Source of the DNA: an uncultured Prevotella sp. | GTDB taxonomy: Bacteria; Bacteroidota; Bacteroidia; Bacteroidales; Bacteroidaceae | Direction: 5' to 3' | Length of the DNA stretch: 34,548 bases | Assembly: GCA_900318395.1 (NCBI GenBank) | Contig: ONKL01000028.1 | Span: 1-34,548 of the forward strand | Part shown: piece by piece, positions 16,338 to 23,852 of the stretch | How the letters are laid out: each line of letters starts with the position of its first letter | How positions within the stretch are numbered: the first letter of the stretch is position 1 | Notes under the pieces: model-generated | Seen by the model: the letters and a program-made list of their open reading frames with translations, nothing else | What the model was told of the DNA's origin: nothing | Databases searched by the model: none | Made by a program: the position numbers and the translations under genes

Positions 16338-17798
16338 ATGAATAAAAACAATTTAAAACCCGCTATTGTCTTCGAAGAATTTGCGAAGATTAACGAAATC
16401 CCGCGCCCTTCGAAGCGCGAGGAGAAGATGATTGCTTACCTGCAGAATTGGGGTGAGAGCCACGGACTTGACACGAAAACCGACGAAACGGGCAACGTGA
16501 TTATCCGAAAGCTGGCCACGAAGGGCATGGAGAACCGCAAGACCGTCGTACTGCAGAGTCACATGGACATGGTATGCGACAAACTCGTCGACGTGGAATT
16601 TGATTTCGATAAGGATCCTATCCGTACATACGTTGATGGTGAGTGGCTGACGGCTGAGGGCACGACGCTGGGTGCCGACGACGGTATCGGCTGTGCCATC
16701 GAGCTGGCCATCCTCGCTTCGGACGATGTGAAACACGGACCGATAGAATGTGTCTTCACGCGTGACGAGGAGACTGGGCTCACGGGTGCTGAGGGCATGA
16801 AGGCTGGTTTTATGACAGGCGACTATTTGATCAACCTCGACTCAGAGGACGAGGGGGAGATATTCGTTTCGTGCGCCGGAGGCCGTAACACCTCGGCGAA
16901 GTTCACTTTCGAGCGCAAGGATGCGTCTGCAGGCAGCTTCTTCATCAAGGGCACACTGAAAGGTCTGGTGGGCGGTCATTCGGGCGATGATATCAACAAG
17001 AAGCGTGCCAATGCCATCAAGGTTCTCGCACGGTTCCTCTTCCAGGAGATGAAGCGCTATGAGGGCATCGAGGTCTGCCAGTTCCACTCAGGGAAACTGC
17101 ACAACGCGATTCCCCGTGACGGCTTTTTCGTCATCGCTGTGCCCAATGACCTGAAAGAGAACATCCGTGCCGACTGGAACATCTTTGCTTCGGAGGTGGA
17201 GGAGGAGTTCCACGTGACTGACACGCAGATGGAGTTCGGCATGGAGAGTACTGATGCCGAGAAGATCATCGAGCCCGCTGTGGCCAAGCGCTTTGTGTTG
17301 GCTCTGCAGGCTGTCGACAATGGTATCTACGCCATCTGTCAGGATTTGGCTCTGGGCGGTATGGTGGAAACTTCGAGCAACATCGCGAGTGTTCACACTT
17401 CGGAGACGACGATCGACATTCTCTCGTCGCAGCGCTCTAACGTGATGTCGAACCTCGACAATATGTGTGCCACCATTCAGGCTGTGTTCGAGTTAGCGGG
17501 TGCCGAGGCTGTCAGCAGCGATGGCTATCCTGCTTGGAAGATGCGTGCCGACTCGAAGCTGCAGGAGATTGTCGTTGCCTCGTATAAGAAGCTCTTTGGC
17601 CACGAACCTGTGGTTCGCGGCATCCACGCCGGACTGGAGTGCGGTCTTTTCTCTGAGCGCTATCCCCAGCTCGACATGGTGAGCTTCGGTCCGACACTCA
17701 GGTTCGTTCACACGCCAGATGAGCGCCTGCATATCCCTACTGTCCAGATGGTTTGGGATCACTTGCTGGATGTGCTGGCTAACATCCCAGAGAAGTAA
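16338..17798 (+). CDS. pepD: Aminoacyl-histidine dipeptidase (M20 family)
   Basis: A 486-aa M20C metallopeptidase. Metal ligands are visible in order: QSHMDMVCD (His75, Asp77), LGADDGIG (bridging Asp114), RDEETG (Glu144 as general base, Glu145), NLDSEDEGE, and near the C-terminus RGIHAGLECGLF with the last histidine. The dimerisation domain starts at about residue 195 (GLVGGHSGDDI). The enzyme cleaves Xaa-His and other dipeptides in the cytoplasm; the lack of a signal peptide fits. Length is typical. The ATG at 16,338 gives the usual N-terminus (LKPAIVFEEFAKINEIPRPSKREE). Confidence 0.95.
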   Translation: MNKNNLKPAIVFEEFAKINEIPRPSKREEKMIAYLQNWGESHGLDTKTDETGNVIIRKLATKGMENRKTVVLQSHMDMVCDKLVDVEFDFDKDPIRTYVDGEWLTAEGTTLGADDGIGCAIELAILASDDVKHGPIECVFTRDEETGLTGAEGMKAGFMTGDYLINLDSEDEGEIFVSCAGGRNTSAKFTFERKDASAGSFFIKGTLKGLVGGHSGDDINKKRANAIKVLARFLFQEMKRYEGIEVCQFHSGKLHNAIPRDGFFVIAVPNDLKENIRADWNIFASEVEEEFHVTDTQMEFGMESTDAEKIIEPAVAKRFVLALQAVDNGIYAICQDLALGGMVETSSNIASVHTSETTIDILSSQRSNVMSNLDNMCATIQAVFELAGAEAVSSDGYPAWKMRADSKLQEIVVASYKKLFGHEPVVRGIHAGLECGLFSERYPQLDMVSFGPTLRFVHTPDERLHIPTVQMVWDHLLDVLANIPEK

Positions 17799-17800
17799 GA

Positions 17801-18163
17801 ATGACGTTTATGCGCGCGCGTAATATTATAATAGGAGGCCTGGCACTGCTGCTCACAAGTTGTGGGCAGCAGTACAAGGCAGAGAAGACTGTGAAGGCTT
17901 TCGTGGAAGAGAATATGGAGGCGGCTGACAAGATCAGCGGACGCGACTTTGCTGACGTTGGCACTACGCGACATATCAGCGACTCGCTAATCCAGATAAT
18001 GCGCCATCGCGGTGCACCGCTCTTCAAGCAGGGCATCAGCTACGGAAATGTGCCGCAGGGAGAGCTTTTCTTCCTGAGAATGAGGTTCGTACACGAAGGA
18101 GACACCCTGCAAAACACCTTCTATCTGAATCAGGAGTTGACGGAGGTCGTGGCTTTTAAATAA
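17801..18163 (+). CDS. Small putative lipoprotein downstream of pepD
   Basis: A 120-aa protein with a lipoprotein-type signal (RARNIIIGGLALLLTSC, Cys about 21) and a mature part of about 100 residues starting GQQYKAEKTVKAFVEENM and ending in a beta-rich LQNTFYLNQELTEVVAF. It begins two bases after the pepD stop, so it is almost certainly co-transcribed with it. An alternative in-frame ATG at 17,810 gives MRARN and a tidier signal peptide. I do not recognise a named family; similar small lipoproteins are common in Bacteroidetes. Confidence 0.75.
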   Translation: MTFMRARNIIIGGLALLLTSCGQQYKAEKTVKAFVEENMEAADKISGRDFADVGTTRHISDSLIQIMRHRGAPLFKQGISYGNVPQGELFFLRMRFVHEGDTLQNTFYLNQELTEVVAFK

Positions 18164-18222
18164 CTTTTTTCAAAAAAAGTTGGCGAAAAATTTGCAGGAA
18201 CCAAAAAATAGTCGTACCTTTG
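18162..18222 (+). promoter_or_regulatory. tRNA operon promoter with upstream A/T hairpin
   Basis: TTTG at 18,191-18,194 and TACCTTTG at 18,215-18,222 are 20 bases apart, an excellent Bacteroidetes promoter. Immediately upstream AACTTTTTT-c-AAAAAAAGTT (18,162-18,181) can form a hairpin and may terminate the pepD operon or act as an UP-like element. tRNA-Ser starts 51 bases downstream. Confidence 0.85.
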
Positions 18223-18272
18223 CACCCGCATTTGAGGAGATAACCCCTCGGTTTCTAACACGAAGCATTCCT

Positions 18273-18359
18273 GGAAGGATGGGTGAGTGGCTGAAACCAG
18301 CAGTTTGCTAAACTGCCGTACGGGTTCCCGTACCGGGGGTTCGAATCCCCCTCCTTCCG
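18273..18359 (+). tRNA. tRNA-Ser (anticodon GCT)
   Basis: An 87-nt class II tRNA. Acceptor stem GGAAGGA pairs with TCCTTCC, discriminator G. The anticodon loop TTGCTAA between GCAGT and ACTGC gives GCT, reading AGC/AGT. A long variable arm (CGTACGGGTTCCCGTACC) marks serine. The T-loop is GTTCGAATC. CCA is not encoded. Confidence 0.95.
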
Positions 18360-18384
18360 CAGGGGTTTCTAAGAGTGCTATGAT

Positions 18385-18456
18385 GGTCGATTCATCTAAT
18401 GGTTAGGATACAAGATTCTCAATCTTGGCATAGGGGTTCGATTCCCCTATCGACTA
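18385..18456 (+). tRNA. tRNA-Glu (anticodon CTC)
   Basis: A 72-nt tRNA. Acceptor GGTCGAT pairs with ATCGACT (one G-T pair), discriminator A. The anticodon loop TTCTCAA between CAAGA and TCTTG gives CTC, reading GAG. The T-arm is AGGGG-TTCGATT-CCCCT. CCA is not encoded. It lies 25 bases after tRNA-Ser and is the last core gene before the accessory region. Confidence 0.95.
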
Positions 18457-18460
18457 CGAA

Positions 18461-18484
18461 AAAGCCCCTGTTTACAGGGGTTTT
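18461..18484 (+). terminator. Terminator of the tRNA-Ser/tRNA-Glu operon
   Basis: CCCCTG (18,465-18,470) pairs with CAGGGG (18,475-18,480) around TTTA, extended by A/T pairs and a G-T pair, then TTTTCTCGTT. It is five bases after tRNA-Glu. Confidence 0.88.
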
Positions 18485-18487
18485 CTC

Positions 18488-18900
18488 GTTTTAACACGCA
18501 GACTTGCACGCAGTTTTCGATATCTCCACCCCCACTCCCCCTTTTTCCAGAAACGGCCAAAATCATTATTAATGTTCAATAGTTCTGTATGGCTTCCATT
18601 CAGAACTTTTAACGATTAAATTTTTAGAAATACGATTTTATAGAGATTCCCCCGGTTTTTGGATTTGAGTTCAAACCTCTACGTGAATGATCATCAAGCC
18701 GCATGGCATGAAAGAATCGACATGCCACGACTGACCCTTAAACATGAATATTGTTTTTTCAGGGGGATTCCTTAATTCAATGAAGCAACCAGAAAAAAAT
18801 AAAGAAGAAAAGAGCGAAGCGAAAGTCCCTTTTTTAAAGAGTCCTTAAAAAGAGTCCTTAAGTATATTTTATCGCGCATCCCCGCATACCTATTAATGCA
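18488..18900. other. AT-rich gene-free boundary between core chromosome and accessory region
   Basis: About 410 bases with no convincing gene. Base composition drops towards AT from about 18,540. A twofold AGAGTCCTTAA element occurs near 18,838-18,861. No integrase gene, no second copy of the tRNA-Glu 3' end, and no transposon end was seen, so the exact junction cannot be fixed from this window. Confidence 0.5.
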
Positions 18901-18904
18901 GCGG

Positions 18905-19345
18905 TAATTTTTGCGAAAATTCCGCGCACAAAAGGGGTATTTTTGCGAAAATTCCGCGCACAAAAAGGGTATTTTTGCGAAAATTCCGCGCACAAAAAAC
19001 GCTCACTATAGCTTGCTATAGTGCAAGAAAGGTATTTTTGCGAAAATTCCGCGCAATGATTTTGTAACTTGCAAAATACACTATACATAGTATAGTGTAA
19101 AGTTGAATTTTTGCGAAAATTCCGCGCAAGCTCTTTCCTGATAGTCGATTTTTCGCTTAATTTTTGCGAAAATTCCGCGCACAAAACGAATTTTTGCGAA
19201 AATTCCGCGCAATGATTTTGTAACTTGCAAAATACACTATACATAGTATAGTGTAAAGTTGAATTTTTGCGAAAATTCCGCGCAAGCATTTTCGATTTAA
19301 CTAAATTTTAACACAATACACTATAGCAAGCTATAGTGTAAAACC
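18905..19345 (+). repeat. Iteron array and palindromes, probable plasmid-type replication origin
   Basis: Eight perfect copies of a 21-bp repeat (TTTTTGCGAAAATTCCGCGC plus A) start at 18,908, 18,940, 18,972, 19,035, 19,108, 19,161, 19,191 and 19,264. All have the same orientation. A 98-bp block (19,034-19,131) that includes two of them is duplicated at 19,190-19,287. Four palindromes centred on CTATAG/CTATAC arms lie between or after them: 19,004-19,023, 19,078-19,098, 19,234-19,254 and 19,318-19,339. Iterons beside a Rep_3-like initiator gene and parA are the classic layout of an iteron-controlled origin. Initiator binding is inferred, not shown. Confidence 0.85.
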
Positions 19346-19370
19346 GTACGCTTTTCAAAACGGTTTTCAC
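19337..19370 (-). terminator. Probable terminator of the double-HTH regulator gene
   Basis: AAAACCG (19,340-19,346) and CGGTTTT (19,361-19,367) form a hairpin directly beyond the stop of the minus-strand regulator. The stem overlaps the last palindrome by a few bases. Confidence 0.45.
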
Positions 19371-19374
19371 ATCA

Positions 19375-19980
19375 TCATTTGAATGGGATATCGTTCTTTT
19401 TGAGCAGTTCCTCCAGCAAACGGATTCTGGCCTTCAGACGGTCGTTCTCGATAACCAGTCTCTCATATCTATCCAGCAGTACTGGCCTGGCCTCAATGAC
19501 ATCTTCATTGTTGTCACCTGAAGGCATATTACTTTGAAATAATCCATGATAGAAATCCTTAAAGAAAGAGTATTTCATTGCCTGCGACAGTATAAGAAGT
19601 TTCTTGGTATCCATAGAGGCCTTCTTTAATAATGTGCTGACATATGGTTGTTTTGTTCCTAGATATGTGGCAAGCTGGTATTGGGTTATTCCCATTTCTG
19701 CCATACGTTTTACAATGAGGTTGCCAACGTGTGGTCTTGTAAGTTCCACAACTTGTACCCTTCCCCAATCGTTACAGATTTCGGCATAGAAATTATAGTC
19801 AATAGCCTCGCAGATTTTGTTTAACTTGTCGGTGTCAATAGAACTATTACTCAATAGTCTGTTTGTATTTGTCTTTGGTATGCCAAGCATAACAGATAAC
19901 TGCTCCTGAGAGATCTTTTTGATCCGGAGCTGTTTCTTAACCATCTCACCAATGTTAAAATCATCAAAAATATTCCGCAT
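19375..19980 (-). CDS. Tandem XRE-type helix-turn-helix regulator
   Basis: A 201-aa protein with two Cro/C1-type HTH units: about 24-44 (SQEQLSVMLGIPKTNTNRLLS) and 99-119 (TQYQLATYLGTKQPYVSTLLK). A charged coiled coil closes the protein (about 171-196, RYERLVIENDRLKARIRLLEELLKK) and would support dimerisation. It is transcribed away from the rep operon and shares a 190-bp intergenic region containing a perfect palindrome, so it is probably the repressor of its own gene and of the plasmid genes opposite. The link to copy-number control is inference. Composition is AT-rich compared with the core genes. Confidence 0.82.
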   Translation of the reverse strand: MRNIFDDFNIGEMVKKQLRIKKISQEQLSVMLGIPKTNTNRLLSNSSIDTDKLNKICEAIDYNFYAEICNDWGRVQVVELTRPHVGNLIVKRMAEMGITQYQLATYLGTKQPYVSTLLKKASMDTKKLLILSQAMKYSFFKDFYHGLFQSNMPSGDNNEDVIEARPVLLDRYERLVIENDRLKARIRLLEELLKKNDIPFK

Positions 19981-20067
19981 CGCGATATACTATTTGTTAA
20001 TATTGCGTAAATATTTACGATATTATTCCAATATTTAGTATTAATATTCCGCTATTTTGTATCTTTG
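19969..20067. promoter_or_regulatory. Divergent control region with palindrome and repeated AATATTCCGC
   Basis: The 14-bp perfect palindrome CGTAAATATTTACG lies at 20,006-20,019. AATATTCCGC occurs at 19,969-19,978 (over the regulator start codon) and again at 20,043-20,052, with a variant AATATTGCG at 20,000-20,008. A -7 box TATCTTTG (20,060-20,067) points right towards the rep operon. AATATTCCGC differs by one base from AAAATTCCGC inside the iterons, so the initiator could also bind here and control its own operon. Confidence 0.65.
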
Positions 20068-20170
20068 TAACCGCAAAATGATATATTTTATATCAGATAT
20101 TGCGGTCATGTATATAACACGCTGCAAAGTTAATAAAAAAAATCAAAATAATAATATAATTCAAGAAAAA

Positions 20171-20476
20171 ATGATGGATTATCAAATTAATGACAGCACT
20201 CCATTGGCAATGTTGACAGTAGGTCAGCAGAAACAGATTATTAAATCTACCATGGAAGAAGTATTATCTTCCCTTTCGCCTATTCTGGAAGGAGAGAAGA
20301 AAAGGTTTGTCTATGCCACCAGTGGTGTTATGGATCTTCTTAAGATTTCTCGTGTTCAAGCCAAGGAACTCATGAAAGGAGTCCTAAAGCCTGCAATTCA
20401 CAAAAATGGCAGAAGGGTCTATGTCGATGCCGAACAGGCAATACGAATATTTGACGAGTACGTTAAACATAAATAA
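20171..20476 (+). CDS. DUF3853-like small HTH protein (copy 1)
   Basis: A 101-aa protein starting MMDYQINDSTPLAMLTVGQQKQII and containing FVYATSGVMDLLKISRVQAKELMKGVLKPAIHKNGRRVYVDAEQAIRIFDEYV. The second half is a winged-HTH-like unit, with a helix-turn-helix of the SIFGCSxPTAxKLK type, then a short hairpin and a last helix, as in DUF3853 proteins of Bacteroidetes mobile elements. This copy is the most diverged of the five. The longer upstream frame runs back through the promoter and was not used. It is the first gene of the rep operon; a role as DNA-binding regulator is inferred. Confidence 0.75.
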   Translation: MMDYQINDSTPLAMLTVGQQKQIIKSTMEEVLSSLSPILEGEKKRFVYATSGVMDLLKISRVQAKELMKGVLKPAIHKNGRRVYVDAEQAIRIFDEYVKHK

Positions 20477-20486
20477 AGTGTGGACT

Positions 20487-20822
20487 ATGGCTAATAAACT
20501 GTATCAAATCTCCGATGACACTCCTATAGCAATGTTGACTGTGGGGCAGTTACGGAATGTCATCAGTGAATCTTTGGAAGAGAAGATGCCAAAAGCCCAA
20601 GAGTCTTCGAATAATGCAGAGAAGCGGTATGTCCATGGCGTCTCTGGCATCAAAAGTCTTTTCAACTGCTCCTACCCGACTGCCCATAAGCTGAAAGAGA
20701 CAATCATCAAGGATGCCGTTCATCAGCAGGGAAGAGTTATCATCGTTGATGCAGACCTCGCTATGAAATTGTTCAGGGATCACCAACAGGTAAAAAGCGT
20801 AAGAAGCTTAGGCAATAAATAA
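20487..20822 (+). CDS. DUF3853-like small HTH protein (copy 2)
   Basis: A 111-aa paralogue of the preceding gene. It shares the N-terminal DDTPIAMLTVGQLRNVI and the C-terminal unit YVHGVSGIKSLFNCSYPTAHKLKETIIKDAVHQQGRVIIVDADLAMKLF. The start is the ATG at 20,487, ten bases after the previous stop, which aligns with the N-terminus of copy 1. It precedes the replication initiator gene by 12 bases. In related elements such proteins accompany replication or mobilisation genes; no activity is established to my knowledge. Confidence 0.78.
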   Translation: MANKLYQISDDTPIAMLTVGQLRNVISESLEEKMPKAQESSNNAEKRYVHGVSGIKSLFNCSYPTAHKLKETIIKDAVHQQGRVIIVDADLAMKLFRDHQQVKSVRSLGNK

Positions 20823-20834
20823 TAGTGTCTATCT

Positions 20835-22940
20835 ATGGAAGAGAATAAGAAAAAAGGCGAGATAGCTCTCGCAGTCGAATTTCTTGGTGCACTTGGTCTT
20901 TCGGTATTGTCTACCTATGACAGACTGAGGATTGGTCTTATTGTGAAGTTTTACGAAACATATAAAGACAGGAAGGATGAGTTACGTGAGGTGTTCAATA
21001 AGCCCCTAAAAGAAGCAAATGAGTTCCTGACAGTCTACGTAACCGATGAAGAACTTGGTTTTGACCGCAGACATCCACTAGAAACCGAAGAATACTTTGA
21101 GGAGTTAAGAAAAAGTCCACAATTACTTGATAAGTATTACAGCAACGAGAATCCCAAGCCTAAGGATTTTATTCCTATTTACAAATTCTCGCATTACGAG
21201 AAGGATCCTTATGGCGAAAAAGGCTTTCATGTTGTTACGTTCAATGAATTTTGGATAAATTATATCTTCCCAGAGAAGAACTTTGCATTACTCGATCTTG
21301 ATCTTAGAGAAAAGATTGCTAACGAGAGCCCTTGTGCTGCAATCATTTACGAGGAAGCTTGCAGATATAAGTTCCGTTTTGATTCTGCAAAGAAATTCTT
21401 CGACATGGACGAAAAGAAGGTTCGTATGAAGTTCGGTTTCGACCGATACGTAAAGAAGGATAACCCGGACGATAAAAACGAGACGTATGAGTTCAAATCT
21501 AAGGGTTATACAAAATCAAGTGATATTTACAATAAGATTCTAAAGGAAAAGGTAGAAGATGTATTAAAGAGATTCTATTGCAATCAAGAGATTCCCTTCT
21601 TTATCGAAATTGAGAAGGTTCTCCCCCGGAGGAGAAAAACAAGACCTGACTCATCCAGGACTGCTGGCAGACCAAAGAATTATACAATCCCGAAATACAG
21701 ATTTTGGGTCAGATTTCATGAAATTCAGAATGCTGATGCTGTCGAAATAAAAGAAGACAGTATCCCTAATGAATATAACAACAACCATGAGATTTATTTA
21801 TTCAGGATCGTGTTGGGAGAAATTCTTCGCGTCAACGGATGTGATGACAAGACTGCGACGGAGTTCTCTCAAAAGATCGCTGATCAAGTCCGTGAACGGT
21901 CTGTAAATGATCCAGAACTGCCATTGAAGTGTCGGAAGAAGATTGAGAATCTTCCAATAAAGTATGACGGCAAGGATGTGCATGATGTCTTCAAGCTGAT
22001 CCAGAAGGTTCTTTGGGATTATAAGCAAATAGGAGAAGACATTTCTTCTGAGAAAGCAAAGAAGGCAAAGGATAAAAAAACTGTCATGCCTGATTTGTTC
22101 TGGCCGTCTGACGTTGACGGACAGATCAATGTTCTAAGACACAATCATCAGCATGTCATCGAGATAATGAAGATGTTTGGGGTGGATCAGAAACTCTTTG
22201 AAAAAGTCATGGAGGATTTTAACAACAGGCTGTGCCAGCCGGATAAAATGAATAAAAAAGCCATGAAGAGTGAGCAAGAAGCGTGGTCGTACTTCGAGAA
22301 CTGGCTGCGGAGATCAGCCTCCAATTACGATAATTCAGTTGATGTGGATGTAGTAAAAGGTTCGTCTGAAACATCTCAGGACAGTAATCGTGACTGGCTT
22401 GAAGTCTGGAATAACTGTTCACAAGCTGCCACCAATGGCAGGGATGGAAATTTATCTCTTGTATTTCAACTGATGTTTTTTATAGCATTCGATGAGAACA
22501 AGAAGATTCTATCTATTCGAGTGACGGACTTAATCGTAAGAGAATATGTCACGAGATATGCAAAATACCGTTTTTGTGCATATGTTAAGAAATTCTTCGG
22601 TGAAGAAGTCAAATGTGAATTTGACGGTCGGTATAATGCTGGCAGTCAAACAGCATTAGTTAAATTCAGGGAAATATATGACCACGTCAAAGATATACAT
22701 GACAAATCTGACGTAAAATGGAAAGATTGTCAATCAGAGCTTGCTGTCGTAGATAGAGATATCTTCGACAATGTCAGTTTTGAAAGTTACAATGAATCGG
22801 ATAATACTCTCATGATTCAAGTAACGGATAGGCTTGTATGCGATAAGATAGAGGCTAAATATGTCAGTTATTTGAGAGATGTGCTAAGGAGGTATTATGG
22901 AAACAAGTTCAAACTGAGTTATTTGATTAATAAAAACTGA
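20835..22940 (+). CDS. RepB/Rep_3-like plasmid replication initiator with two DnaA-N-like domains
   Basis: A 701-aa protein. Residues about 163-297 follow the Rep_3 winged-helix pattern (SPCAAIIYEEACRYKFRFDSAKKFFDMDEKKVRMKFG ... YNKILKEKVEDVLKRF ... YRFWVRF). Residues about 438-500 resemble a helical replication-protein module ending YFENWLRRS. Two segments at the C-terminus, about 521-597 and 626-698, resemble DnaA domain I/N units: DWLEVWNNC...ILSIRVTDLIVREYVTRYAKYRFCAYVKKFFG and WKDCQSEL...TLMIQVTDRLVCDKIEAKYVSYLRDVLRRYYG. Such units recruit helicase in DnaA. The gene lies 1.5 kb from the iteron array it probably binds. The domain calls are by eye. Confidence 0.75.
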   Translation: MEENKKKGEIALAVEFLGALGLSVLSTYDRLRIGLIVKFYETYKDRKDELREVFNKPLKEANEFLTVYVTDEELGFDRRHPLETEEYFEELRKSPQLLDKYYSNENPKPKDFIPIYKFSHYEKDPYGEKGFHVVTFNEFWINYIFPEKNFALLDLDLREKIANESPCAAIIYEEACRYKFRFDSAKKFFDMDEKKVRMKFGFDRYVKKDNPDDKNETYEFKSKGYTKSSDIYNKILKEKVEDVLKRFYCNQEIPFFIEIEKVLPRRRKTRPDSSRTAGRPKNYTIPKYRFWVRFHEIQNADAVEIKEDSIPNEYNNNHEIYLFRIVLGEILRVNGCDDKTATEFSQKIADQVRERSVNDPELPLKCRKKIENLPIKYDGKDVHDVFKLIQKVLWDYKQIGEDISSEKAKKAKDKKTVMPDLFWPSDVDGQINVLRHNHQHVIEIMKMFGVDQKLFEKVMEDFNNRLCQPDKMNKKAMKSEQEAWSYFENWLRRSASNYDNSVDVDVVKGSSETSQDSNRDWLEVWNNCSQAATNGRDGNLSLVFQLMFFIAFDENKKILSIRVTDLIVREYVTRYAKYRFCAYVKKFFGEEVKCEFDGRYNAGSQTALVKFREIYDHVKDIHDKSDVKWKDCQSELAVVDRDIFDNVSFESYNESDNTLMIQVTDRLVCDKIEAKYVSYLRDVLRRYYGNKFKLSYLINKN

Positions 22941-22946
22941 AATTAT

Positions 22947-23363
22947 ATGGAAGCAAGTAAGGAAGCCATTATTCAGGCTCATGCAAAGAGTATAAGACTC
23001 TCTGACAAAGAGCAAAGACTGTTAGTTCTCATCTATAACTGTTTTAAACACAGAGACAGGGTTAAGATTGAATGCACTGTAATTAATGCTATTATAAAAC
23101 ATATCAGTTTCTATAATATGGATGAGTTGAACGAGACGATTGATTCAGCTTCGGATGAAGAGACATTTGATATCTATTGTTCATTAGAAGATAAACTGTT
23201 TATACATGATAAGGATTCTGCAGGTCTCACCTTTGGCATCCATTATTTGTCGGAGATAAAGATCCAGAACGGAGTTGGAGAAATTGAAGTTACAGATTCT
23301 TTTATGCCTTTCATGGAAAATTATATCCGTGACATAGTTGACATTGAATTGTTATCACTTTAA
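22947..23363 (+). CDS. Hypothetical protein, paralogue of the next gene
   Basis: A 138-aa acidic soluble protein. Its beginning (AHAKSIRLSDKEQRLLVLIYNCF) and end (VGEIEVTDSFMPFMENYIRDIVDIELLSL) align with those of the following gene, so the two arose by duplication. No enzymatic motif, membrane segment or recognisable DNA-binding unit is seen. It starts six bases after the initiator gene, so it is in the same operon. The LSDKEQRLLVLIYN helix resembles replication-protein N-terminal helices, but I cannot assign a function. Confidence 0.65.
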   Translation: MEASKEAIIQAHAKSIRLSDKEQRLLVLIYNCFKHRDRVKIECTVINAIIKHISFYNMDELNETIDSASDEETFDIYCSLEDKLFIHDKDSAGLTFGIHYLSEIKIQNGVGEIEVTDSFMPFMENYIRDIVDIELLSL

Positions 23364-23375
23364 TTAAATACACAT

Positions 23376-23837
23376 ATGGACATTATGAAAATTGATTGGG
23401 ACAAGCAGATCTCAAAGCAGATTGAAAACATTAAGTTGTCTGATGACGTGCAGAAGCTTTTGGCTTTGGTTTACAATTCTATCATGGGCAATTTCGACCA
23501 CTCAGAAAGCCGTCGAATTGTCAAGATGCGACCTGACTCTTATAAGGTAATTATCCCTAAAAAGGAGTTTCTTAAAGTGATTGGCGAAAACGCTTTTGGT
23601 GAAATTGACGTATTATATTTTTCGTTGTTTCATGCTCTGAACTTTACCTATGGTGAACCTACAGGAGAAGAGAATTGCGGAAGTTTTAATATAATTTCCG
23701 GTATTTCTCTTTCTGAAAAACAAGTAACAATAGATGTAGTGAATTGGTTCGTTCCGCTGATGCAGAGATATATAGGCAAACTCGTGAAACCAGAATATAT
23801 AGAGTTTCTTCCGCTGTCTGAGGTTTTCAGCGTTTAA
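23376..23837 (+). CDS. Hypothetical protein, paralogue of the preceding gene
   Basis: A 153-aa protein sharing IKLSDDVQKLLALVYNSIMG near the start and VTIDVVNWFVPLMQRYIGKLVKPEYIEFLPL at the end with the gene before it. The middle part is longer and different. Start is ATG at 23,376, or the internal ATG three codons later. It lies between the initiator and parA, so a role in replication control or plasmid stability is plausible but not shown. Confidence 0.65.
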   Translation: MDIMKIDWDKQISKQIENIKLSDDVQKLLALVYNSIMGNFDHSESRRIVKMRPDSYKVIIPKKEFLKVIGENAFGEIDVLYFSLFHALNFTYGEPTGEENCGSFNIISGISLSEKQVTIDVVNWFVPLMQRYIGKLVKPEYIEFLPLSEVFSV

Positions 23838-23852
23838 CAATAAAATGTAAAT

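Noticed and set aside
18449-18462. The tRNA-Glu 3' end as an attachment site of the accessory element
   Set aside because: No second copy was found in the window and no integrase is visible, so this cannot be supported here.
18858-19289. A minus-strand open frame of 143 codons with repeated CAEFSQK and ARNFRKN peptides
   Set aside because: It is produced by the iteron array itself: the peptide repeats follow the 21-bp DNA repeats in shifting frames, with no start context or family resemblance.
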